Below, piece after piece: positions 18,693 through 27,060 of a stretch of 48,007 nucleotides of DNA (position 1 is its first letter; every line of letters begins with the position of its first letter). Origin of the DNA: an uncultured Arenicella sp. (lineage in GTDB: Bacteria > Pseudomonadota > Gammaproteobacteria > Arenicellales > Arenicellaceae); assembly GCA_937918955.1 (NCBI GenBank), contig CAKZRZ010000194.1, positions 1 through 48,007 of the forward strand, read 5' to 3'. A model generated the notes under the pieces. That model ran no database searches and was not told the origin of the DNA. It saw only the letters and a program-made list of their open reading frames with translations. The position numbers and the translations under genes are program-made.

Positions 18693-20174
18693 TTAACCTT
18701 CGGCGTTATCGATACCTGTAGCGCCACTGCTTAGTAAAACGTCACCCGCATCGGTGGCGCTGTTTGTTTCACAGCCGCTGGTTACATTTTGTGTCGCCAA
18801 GCCTCGAACGAGCCTGAAACATACACCCGAATGCAACAATACATTTCTGATTACATTATTCTTTACTACGAACGTCCCATTGAGGTTCATTCCACCGGTA
18901 CCACTTGCTGTAGTGCCTGTAAATACTGAATTTGTAACAACATTGTTTTGTACAAAGCCATTTCTGCACGTCATACCTAAGCCTCGCGATTCAATAGATG
19001 GCGTTGAAAACCCCGTGTTAGTAGAGTCGCCATTGATTATATTGTTTTCAATAAAACAAGCACCATTGCCTCCTACTGTAACGCCAGATGTGTCAACTAT
19101 GGTTAAGTCTTTCAGTACAAGTCTATTGATTGCTGTACTATTGGTTAGTATCGCTTGGGGGCTGAGTGCACCAACGACTCCTTGAATAGTGCCATTCATA
19201 ATCTCAATTGTTGACGTGCTAAACAACCTTACTAGAGAGCTACCTGCGGCTACGCTGGTACTAGAAATAGTTTTGTTGTTCAGATCTAAAATGACATTCT
19301 CTCCGGGAGCGCTTATGCTGATTACGCCCGTTGATGTGCTTGAAATATCATTGGCTAAATAGTACCTACCACCCGACGTAATTGTAGTCGGCCCAGTGAT
19401 CGCAGTGCCTTGAGGGGCGCTAGCAGCCGCGATAATATCACTGGCTTGCATACCGTCTACCAAATCGGCATCTAAGTTTGAACCTGCACCATCCGCAGCT
19501 TTAATAGCGGCTACCGCATTTGCGTTGGTGTATTTGTCGTGATTAAAATCATTACTATCTGAACGAGTACCCATCGCAGATCGAGCTTCTGTATCGGTAT
19601 AACGATCGTGATTTAAATCGTTTGTATTAGACCGAGTCCCCATTGCCGCTCGAGCGTTGATGTCGGTATAACGGCTATGATTGAGCGGGTTGCTGTTGCT
19701 TATCGATCCCATTGCGCTAACCGCTTCAGCATCTGTATAGATAAGATCCGCCGCTGTTTGACCATCTAGGCGCTCCGCGTTCAGTGCAAATGGTGCGCTG
19801 GTTAAGGAGGTGCGCGGGCTCATCTCAGCGTCGGTATTCACACTAATCCCTAAAAATAGCGGGCCGTCGAATAAGTTATTGGGAAAGGAATTAATACCGT
19901 CACCAAGCTCGGTGGAAAAAGCACCTTGATCAATTGCAACCGATTTGGTGTCGCTCCAAAGTTCAATACCGCCATTCGCTTGAGAATAGATTCTAAAGGT
20001 AATAGTTTGTGTCTGATTTATTGGCTCACCTGCCGAGTCGGTAAGGTATCCCTGATAGTTGATTGTGCTCGGCACCGATGCATTGGCTAATGCACTCAAC
20101 ATCAATAAAGCGATGATGACAATTTTTTTGATTACCAATGTTCTTAGAAGGTAGTCCATATTGCGTATTCTCAT
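18693..20174 (-). CDS. Exported beta-helix surface-like protein with tandem 23-aa repeats
   Basis: Signal peptide; INYQGYLTDSAGEPINQTQTITFRIYSQANGG; three 23-aa YTDxEAxxAMG...LNHDR units; Asn/Thr-rich C-terminal region with parallel beta-helix character. Confidence 0.7.
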   Translation of the reverse strand: MRIRNMDYLLRTLVIKKIVIIALLMLSALANASVPSTINYQGYLTDSAGEPINQTQTITFRIYSQANGGIELWSDTKSVAIDQGAFSTELGDGINSFPNNLFDGPLFLGISVNTDAEMSPRTSLTSAPFALNAERLDGQTAADLIYTDAEAVSAMGSISNSNPLNHSRYTDINARAAMGTRSNTNDLNHDRYTDTEARSAMGTRSDSNDFNHDKYTNANAVAAIKAADGAGSNLDADLVDGMQASDIIAAASAPQGTAITGPTTITSGGRYYLANDISSTSTGVISISAPGENVILDLNNKTISSTSVAAGSSLVRLFSTSTIEIMNGTIQGVVGALSPQAILTNSTAINRLVLKDLTIVDTSGVTVGGNGACFIENNIINGDSTNTGFSTPSIESRGLGMTCRNGFVQNNVVTNSVFTGTTASGTGGMNLNGTFVVKNNVIRNVLLHSGVCFRLVRGLATQNVTSGCETNSATDAGDVLLSSGATGIDNAEG

Positions 20175-20420
20175 TTAAGGTTATTTTTTCGCGTCACCAA
20201 GTAACACAGCAAAGCCGAAGCAAGTATGAAATTGGTCCCGATGTTTGTGTAACTGGCTTCAGTCAACTTAAACTCAGTGCGTTAGCACTTAACTAGCGGC
20301 GACTATAATCTTTATTCTGATGTCGACAAACGGGCCGTATGACCCCTTGACCAGATCAGTAGTACCTCTGATATGCTAAAAGCTGACGAGAACATTTATT
20401 TATAGTCAACAAATAACATT

Positions 20421-21065
20421 GTGATGAATGCCACCAAAAAGATATTAGTTATAGATGATCACCATCTCTTTGCTGAAGGTTTGGCGATGATTTTAGAGTC
20501 CAGTGGTAACCAGTTTGAGGTAGAGACAAGCAACAACGCTCAATACCTTCTTACTGATTTAGACAAGCTAAAAGGTTTCGATTTGGTTCTTATCGACTTA
20601 CACATGCCTAACTTGTCTGGCTTTAGCTTTCTTAGTGCAGTAAATGCGCAATCACTAGCGATAGTCGTTGCGGTAATCTCTGGCTCTGATAAAAGAGTCG
20701 AAATTGAGCGAGCCATCAGCCTTGGAGCACAAGGTTTCATTCCCAAAGATAGCAGCAGCAAGGAGTTTATAAACGCGTCTAGCCAACTCTTACAAGGCAA
20801 GAGATACCTACCCTTGGCCTGGGACGGTGAGATAGATTGGAAAAGTGGTGACGACGAATCAATTCCCGATTCTGAAGCGCTGACCGAGCGTCAACATCAA
20901 GTGCTCGAGTTAATGCGCGATGGCTTGCAGAACAAGCAAATTGCATTGGTATTAGGAATTAAACCCTCTTCAGTAAAAGGCCATGTTGAGCGACTGTTTA
21001 CCAAGTTCAGCGTTAACAACAGAACATCCTGTGTCCAAATTGCGCAAGAACAGAAGCTTATTTAA
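20421..21065 (+). CDS. LuxR/FixJ-family response regulator
   Basis: KKILVIDDHHLFAEGLAMIL...LVLIDLHMPNLSG; C-terminal LTERQHQVLELMRDGLQNKQIALVLGIKPSSVKGHVERLFTKF HTH. Confidence 0.92.
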   Translation: MMNATKKILVIDDHHLFAEGLAMILESSGNQFEVETSNNAQYLLTDLDKLKGFDLVLIDLHMPNLSGFSFLSAVNAQSLAIVVAVISGSDKRVEIERAISLGAQGFIPKDSSSKEFINASSQLLQGKRYLPLAWDGEIDWKSGDDESIPDSEALTERQHQVLELMRDGLQNKQIALVLGIKPSSVKGHVERLFTKFSVNNRTSCVQIAQEQKLI

Positions 21066-22780
21066 GAGTTTAGAAGCTGATTAATCCTGAGCTTCAATTC
21101 TTCTGGGTCTACCGGTTTGTATAAGGTTGAGTATTGTTGAGCTTCAATTATTTTGTCAGGCGCGGTATCGCCGGTAATAAGAAGCGCCGGAATATCACAA
21201 TTGTATTCATCTCTAATTGCGTCAATTGCATCGATGCCAGTGAGGCCTTCTCGCAACCTAAGGTCACTAATAATAAGATCCGGAACGCTGTTTCGCTGTC
21301 TTAAAGTGACTAGTGCTGCTGACTGCGAGTCGGCGGTGACTACATCGCAGCCATAACTTGTAAGTAAATATTGCATTCCCTCTAAAATATTCTTTTCGTC
21401 ATCAATAACTAAAATGTACTTAGCCTTTAAAGAGACTGCCGGTTCCTGAATATCTTCATGTTCATTTGGCTTAGCCATACCCTGAGGGAGAGCAAGCTTT
21501 ACCTCAGTTCCTACATTTAGTTCAGACTCGATATTTAGCTCGATATTTGCAATCCCGCAAAGCCGTTTAACAATTGCTAGTCCCAACCCTAGGCCCTTTT
21601 CGCGATCACGCTCAGGGTTGTTCAATTGGTGAAACTCATCAAACACTATTGACATTTTATCTTCAGGAATTCCTATTCCGCTGTCGATAATTTTCACATA
21701 AACAAGATTGGTCTCGCTTGGCTCACATTCAATATTAATCTCACCTTCGTTAGTATATTTGATCGCGTTATCGAGAAGGTTATTTAAAATACGATAGAGA
21801 ATTGTTGGATCAGCGTAAACAATAACATCACTGGGAAGGTCAATCGTAATCGATATTTTCTTGGCGTTATGTCGATACTCTTCAGCAAGTTGATTAATAA
21901 TGGTCTGTAAAACTAGGTGCTTTGGGTTGTTTACTACTGTATCCGAATCCAAACGCGAAATATCTAATAGAGCATTTAGCATCCGATTTAGACCTGTTAA
22001 CGACTGTCGAATCTTTATTAAAATTTGTTTTCCCTTTGACTCACTCTGAAGTGGCACCAATGCTTCGGAAAATAACCCAATGGCGTTCAACGGTTGACGT
22101 AAATCATGACTCGCTGCGGCTAAAAATTTGTCTTTAGACGAAACTGCAGCTTGTGCTAGGTTTTTTTCATGGGCAAGCTGGTCGATAAGTCGTTCATTTT
22201 CATATTGAATCCCTACGGACTTAATAAATTGCTTGTGCATATTTGTTGATACTGCCGCCATCATAATTATGAAGTGAATCATTAATACGGCGATAGCATT
22301 GTTGTCAAACCCGCCTTCATAAAAAAGTCGGAACACAAACGGCATCGTGATTCCCAATGAAAAGGCAACGAATGAATATCTATAGATAGAACTCACGGCT
22401 AATGACGAAGCAACGTAGCCAGAATAGATTGAAACAATCACTACATAAAAGAACACCCTGTCATGTAGAAAAAAAATCGCTGGGGCTAGACTCCAAGTGA
22501 AGCCAACGCAAAATGCGCAAGCCATATTTGCGATTCTCCAACGTTGAATAGTGAAAATATTTTTATCGGGTACAAGCGCCTTCGTAACAAAGAACATAAT
22601 AATAGACGATGTCAAAGCGATGGCTAGCCAAACAAAAATAAGGTCGTCGACGCCCAGTGAACGTAAAATTAAAAAGGTCAAAACGCTAGTGATCGATTGA
22701 CCTATTAGCCTTGCTTTTGCGTGATCAGCTAAACTGCTAGCTCGTTCGTGATATAAATAGATTCTGAAGTTTGAGTCCAT
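21062..22780 (-). CDS. Membrane hybrid sensor histidine kinase with C-terminal receiver
   Basis: Multiple TM helices; AAASHDLRQPLNAIGLFSEAL H box, NLLDNAIKYTNEGEI N box, DSGIGIPEDK, GLGLGLAIVKRL; C-terminal ILVIDDEKN...ISDLRL receiver. Confidence 0.92.
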   Translation of the reverse strand: MDSNFRIYLYHERASSLADHAKARLIGQSITSVLTFLILRSLGVDDLIFVWLAIALTSSIIMFFVTKALVPDKNIFTIQRWRIANMACAFCVGFTWSLAPAIFFLHDRVFFYVVIVSIYSGYVASSLAVSSIYRYSFVAFSLGITMPFVFRLFYEGGFDNNAIAVLMIHFIIMMAAVSTNMHKQFIKSVGIQYENERLIDQLAHEKNLAQAAVSSKDKFLAAASHDLRQPLNAIGLFSEALVPLQSESKGKQILIKIRQSLTGLNRMLNALLDISRLDSDTVVNNPKHLVLQTIINQLAEEYRHNAKKISITIDLPSDVIVYADPTILYRILNNLLDNAIKYTNEGEINIECEPSETNLVYVKIIDSGIGIPEDKMSIVFDEFHQLNNPERDREKGLGLGLAIVKRLCGIANIELNIESELNVGTEVKLALPQGMAKPNEHEDIQEPAVSLKAKYILVIDDEKNILEGMQYLLTSYGCDVVTADSQSAALVTLRQRNSVPDLIISDLRLREGLTGIDAIDAIRDEYNCDIPALLITGDTAPDKIIEAQQYSTLYKPVDPEELKLRINQLLNS

Positions 22781-23161
22781 GATTTATTTACCTAAATGTG
22801 AAGAACGGCTCGCTGTTTTCATCTCTGAGCTATTTCTAACCCTTTATATGACGGCCTAGCTTCTAGGGCATAAGACAAACTATTCAAGTTTGCCGACTTA
22901 TAGACTGGTTGATGTTGAGAGGCCTTTGTTCCAGCCCTTATCTTGCTTATCGATCATTTTTTTCGTGATACAGCGTTTGGCCACATGAACCAAACAACTG
23001 AGGAATGAGCTTAAGTGACATGAGCAATTTCGATGATACCGCTTATATCGACCTTGTGCTAATCAACGTATAGAAGTATTTAGAGGTCGGAAGGTTTGCT
23101 GTGCAGAGCAATCATATGCAGGTATATAATTCTAAAGCTACTACGTTGAGAGTCGACTACC

Positions 23162-23626
23162 ATGAAGAAGAAATTGCTCGTAATTGCTCATGTACCTTCT
23201 GAGAACACACAGAGAATGCGTGACGCACTGGTCAAAGGAGCTTCAGATGATCAAATCGAGAATACTGAAGTAAAAGTTTTGAACCCATTAAACACGCAAC
23301 CCAATGACATTAACTTAGCGGATGCTATTGTGATCGGAACTACAGAAAATTTAGGATACATGGCAGGCTTAGTAAAAGACGTGTTCGATAGATGCTTCTA
23401 TGAATGTGCTGAAAAAACTGAAGGAATGCCTTTCACCTTCTATGTTCGAGCTGGTCATGATGGAACCGGAACGAAAACTGCGATTCAAAGCATAACAACT
23501 GGTATGAAATGGAAATTGGTTCAGGAACCTCTCGTTTGTCGTGGAGAGTTTAGCGACGACTTTCTAGATCAATGCGAAGAACTTGGCTTAACTATGGCCG
23601 CGAGCCTCGATGCGGGCATCATTTAG
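23162..23626 (+). CDS. Flavodoxin family protein / NAD(P)H-dependent oxidoreductase-like
   Basis: KKLLVIAHVPSENTQRMRDALVKGA; ADAIVIGTTENLGYMAGLVKDVFDRCFYEC. Confidence 0.75.
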   Translation: MKKKLLVIAHVPSENTQRMRDALVKGASDDQIENTEVKVLNPLNTQPNDINLADAIVIGTTENLGYMAGLVKDVFDRCFYECAEKTEGMPFTFYVRAGHDGTGTKTAIQSITTGMKWKLVQEPLVCRGEFSDDFLDQCEELGLTMAASLDAGII

Positions 23627-23659
23627 AAGAACAAACCACAACGTTACTACAAATATACT

Positions 23660-23944
23660 ATGAACAAACAAACTGAAATTGAAGCAGCCGCGTTTCGCCG
23701 ACTGCTAGAACATTTGGATAGCCGAAAAGATGTACAAAACATCGACCTGATGAACCTTGCGAACTTTTGCCGCAATTGTTTAGCTAAATGGTATTCGGCT
23801 GCCGCGAATGACTTAGGGGAAGAAATAGACCTAGAGCAAGCCCGAGAGGTAGTCTATAAAATGCCCTACTCCGAGTGGAAGGAGAAACATCAAACTGAAG
23901 CGACGCCCGAACAAATGGCGGCGTTTAACGCTCGAAAGACTTAA
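23660..23944 (+). CDS. DUF1244 family protein
   Basis: FRRLLEHLDSRKDVQNIDLMNLANFCRNCLAKWYSAAANDLGEEIDLEQAREVVYKMPYSEWKEKHQ. Confidence 0.88.
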   Translation: MNKQTEIEAAAFRRLLEHLDSRKDVQNIDLMNLANFCRNCLAKWYSAAANDLGEEIDLEQAREVVYKMPYSEWKEKHQTEATPEQMAAFNARKT

Positions 23945-23972
23945 ATTTCGGTTAAAAATTTTGTTGCCATTA

Positions 23973-24008
23973 AAAAGGCCACCGCAAGAAACCCTGCGAT
24001 GGCCTTTT
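23973..24008. terminator. Bidirectional Rho-independent terminator between convergent DUF1244 and mdh
   Basis: AAAAGGCCACCGCA AGAAACCC TGCGATGGCCTTTT. Confidence 0.8.
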
Positions 24009-24044
24009 CTAAAACGCTTTACTTAAGCTAGCTTACACTAACGC

Positions 24045-25025
24045 TTAGCCAAGCAAGTGAGCAATCGCTGCTCGCTCTTCACGCAGCTCGTTTTCAGTAA
24101 CGTCCATACGAGAACGACTGAATTCGCTGATTTCCAAGCCTTGTACAATCTCATACTTACCGTCTTTGCAGGTAACTGGGTACGAAAACATGATACCCGG
24201 CTCGATATCGTAGCTGCCATCGCTTGGGATGCCCATGCTAACCCAATCGCCTTCAGCAGTGCCCAAAGCCCAAGTACGCATATGGTCAATTGCTGCTGCA
24301 GCCGCTGACGCAGCACTTGATGCGCCGCGAGCTTTAATGATCGCCGCGCCGCGCTCTTGAACTGTTGGAATGAAGTTTTCCTCTAACCACGCTTGGTCAA
24401 CCAAGTCGGAAGCCGCTTTGCCACCAATAGTGGCATTGCTGATATCAGGATATTGAGTATTTGAGTGATTTCCCCAAACAGTCATACGCTTGATTTGAGT
24501 TGTGTGGGCACCAGTTTTTTCAGCCAATTGGCTCAAAGAACGATTGTGATCAAGACGCATCATGGCGGTGAATTGGCCTGGATCTAAATCAGGTGCATTG
24601 GCCGACGCGATCAAAGCGTTTGTGTTAGCAGGGTTACCTACAACCAATACCTTGATATCACGGCTAGCAACCTTATTCATTGCCTTGCCTTGTACCGAGA
24701 AAATTGCTGCGTTAGCTTCAAGTAAGTCTTTACGCTCCATGCCAGGTCCACGTGGGCGTGCACCAACAAGCAAGGCATAATCTGCGTCTTTAAATGCAAC
24801 TTCTGGGTCATCTGAGGTAACTACGTCTTGCAGCAATGGAAATGCACAATCGTTTAGTTCCATAACAACGCCGTCAAGCGCGCCCATGGCTGGAGTGATT
24901 TCCAATAATTGTAAGATCACTGGCTGGTCTTGGCCTAGCATAGCCCCAGAAGCGATGCGGAAAAGTAATGCGTAGCTGATTTGGCCAGCAGCACCGGTGA
25001 CGGTAACGCGAACTGGTTGTTTCAT
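24045..25025 (-). CDS. mdh: Malate dehydrogenase
   Basis: [85 protein letters not shown]. Confidence 0.96.
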   Translation of the reverse strand: MKQPVRVTVTGAAGQISYALLFRIASGAMLGQDQPVILQLLEITPAMGALDGVVMELNDCAFPLLQDVVTSDDPEVAFKDADYALLVGARPRGPGMERKDLLEANAAIFSVQGKAMNKVASRDIKVLVVGNPANTNALIASANAPDLDPGQFTAMMRLDHNRSLSQLAEKTGAHTTQIKRMTVWGNHSNTQYPDISNATIGGKAASDLVDQAWLEENFIPTVQERGAAIIKARGASSAASAAAAAIDHMRTWALGTAEGDWVSMGIPSDGSYDIEPGIMFSYPVTCKDGKYEIVQGLEISEFSRSRMDVTENELREERAAIAHLLG

Positions 25026-25377
25026 GGTAGATCCTCGTAGAAAAAGTATAGGAAAGTGAACTATTTAAGTGGGCCGCAGTTTACTAAAAATAGCGAGTGG
25101 TGGCTACGATTTGCCAATCAGTACCGCAAATATCGCATATTTACTAAGCGTTTCTTAGCATTCGTTGATCAATTCTTCGACTTACCTCAGAAGATCATTA
25201 ACTAAACCATCGACCTTTCAACTAAACCAAAGTCCTAGAGCCAAATAGACAACTTGTCTTTATGCTCCGCATCACAATTAAAAAACACTTTCGACAAGCG
25301 ACAAAGTCTCTAGCTTTCAAAAAGCGACATTTAAATTAGAAGATTGTTGAAGAATGAATCACTAAGAGGAGTTGGGT

Positions 25378-27045
25378 ATGGGTTACGACAACACACGTTT
25401 TAGCAATTTAGTTTATAAAATTATCGGCACGCCAGAACGCTGGCACAGCGATTATATCGACGTAATGAACCAAGTGCTCGATGATAGCGCTCACATTGAC
25501 GACCCTAAAAATGTCACCGAGTTAAAAATTGGTGAACAAATTCTAAGTCAGATCAGCAATACCAATGAAGCGATGATGGCATTCGGGTCCCTGCTCGATA
25601 ATGGTCGCTTTAAAATGGTGATTTTAGACAGCGCCTATCAAGTGATCTACAACAATAAAACTGCCGACCAACTACTCGACTATCTGCTCGTCGACAAGAC
25701 CTCAAATCAACTAAAGCCAAGTGTTCTAAAAAAACTTGAACTCACAGCAAAACATAATCAAGAACTCGCTCTCAAAGCCAATCATAGTGGCCTATCAGCG
25801 ATGGACTATCTTGACCAAAACGATGAACAGGTTTACTTACGGTCAATTCATAGCCGCACCGACATTGATGGATCGCTATCGACTCATTACCTAGTTTTAG
25901 TCGTTGATCGAACAGCACGTAATAAAGCTCTGAACCCTGAATTCATTTCTCGATACGACCTCACCGATAAAGAGCAAGCTGTATTAGTGAAGCTGATTCA
26001 TGGCCAATCGATCAAACAACTTGCTGAAACGTCTTTTGTTTCTGGAAATACAATCAAGAGTCACCTCCAATCGCTTTACCGCAAAACCAATACTGCCTCA
26101 CAAGCTGAGATTATTCACTTGGCGCTCACTGATGAATCGCAAATTCTCGATACCTACTTCGGTATTCGAGAATCGATCTTGCCTCTTTTAGAAGAACAAA
26201 ATAAAGACAAATTTGTACGCTTGAGAAATGGGCACCAAATTGCCTACCGTGACTATGGCCCTGCCAATGGAGACGTGATTATCTTCTGTCACAATGGTTA
26301 CGGTAGCCGCGTGAGCATCCCGAACAACTATCGCCAAATTTGTGAGAGACAAAATAAACGCATAATTATTCCAGACCGACCGGGTTATGGTCTGACTCCT
26401 TATGCGGATCCAAGCGAATGGAACGCAATGTTAAACGAGTTTATCGATCTGCTCGGCATTCAACGCTATCAATTGTTAGGCAGCGTTTTAGGCTCAGCTG
26501 TAGCCTTAGATTTCGCGACTCAAGCCGACCAGCGGATGACTAAGTTGAGTCTCTGCTCTCCGGTTTTTATCAATCAAGAAAATGACGCTGATTATATGAC
26601 CGGGATTTTCGCCCCAGTCACGAGACTGATTAAAGCGTCAAAACGTATCACACTGGAAATCTATCAATTGTGGCTTAAAAGCGTAAGCCTTAATCTAGCG
26701 CAGCATTACGGCCAGATGCTAAGCAACAGCATTGGCTCGGCAGAAGTCGAGCAGTTTCAAAGGCAAGGGACTGTAAACCTAATGATCGATGGATTCATCC
26801 AAGCAAGCAGTAAAGGCTTAGATGGTATTGCCAATGATATGGTGCATTGCATGTCACCTAAGAACATTGACCTCACGCAAATAAATGTGCCGGTAACTCT
26901 ATGGTGGGGAAGCGAAGATGCTCGCATAAATCTAGACGGAGTTAAGCACATTGCAGCACAACTTAACGATACGACCGTGGAGGTGCGAGAAGGGTACAGC
27001 GAGCATATCTACTATGCTCTATTTGAAGAAATTATTAGTCAGTAG
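25378..27045 (+). CDS. Sensor-like N-terminus + LuxR-type HTH + alpha/beta-hydrolase fusion protein
   Basis: YDLTDKEQAVLVKLIHGQSIKQLAETSFVSGNTIKSHLQSLYRKTNTAS (LuxR HTH) followed by HQIAYRDYGPANGDVIIFCHNGYGSR...IIIPDRPGYGLTPYAD...YQLLGSVLGSAVALDFA (hydrolase fold). AGAGGAG RBS supports the ATG at 25378 over the TTG at 25372. Confidence 0.82.
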   Translation: MGYDNTRFSNLVYKIIGTPERWHSDYIDVMNQVLDDSAHIDDPKNVTELKIGEQILSQISNTNEAMMAFGSLLDNGRFKMVILDSAYQVIYNNKTADQLLDYLLVDKTSNQLKPSVLKKLELTAKHNQELALKANHSGLSAMDYLDQNDEQVYLRSIHSRTDIDGSLSTHYLVLVVDRTARNKALNPEFISRYDLTDKEQAVLVKLIHGQSIKQLAETSFVSGNTIKSHLQSLYRKTNTASQAEIIHLALTDESQILDTYFGIRESILPLLEEQNKDKFVRLRNGHQIAYRDYGPANGDVIIFCHNGYGSRVSIPNNYRQICERQNKRIIIPDRPGYGLTPYADPSEWNAMLNEFIDLLGIQRYQLLGSVLGSAVALDFATQADQRMTKLSLCSPVFINQENDADYMTGIFAPVTRLIKASKRITLEIYQLWLKSVSLNLAQHYGQMLSNSIGSAEVEQFQRQGTVNLMIDGFIQASSKGLDGIANDMVHCMSPKNIDLTQINVPVTLWWGSEDARINLDGVKHIAAQLNDTTVEVREGYSEHIYYALFEEIISQ

Positions 27046-27060
27046 TCTGCAAACAGAGCA

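Noticed and set aside
18754-19185. 143-aa plus-strand ORF
   Set aside because: Antisense to the beta-helix protein, no recognisable domain, repeat-derived composition.
19506-19739. 23-aa YTDxEAxxAMG repeats as a novel repeat family
   Set aside because: This type of repeat is, to my knowledge, already widespread in bacterial and phage surface/tail-like proteins.
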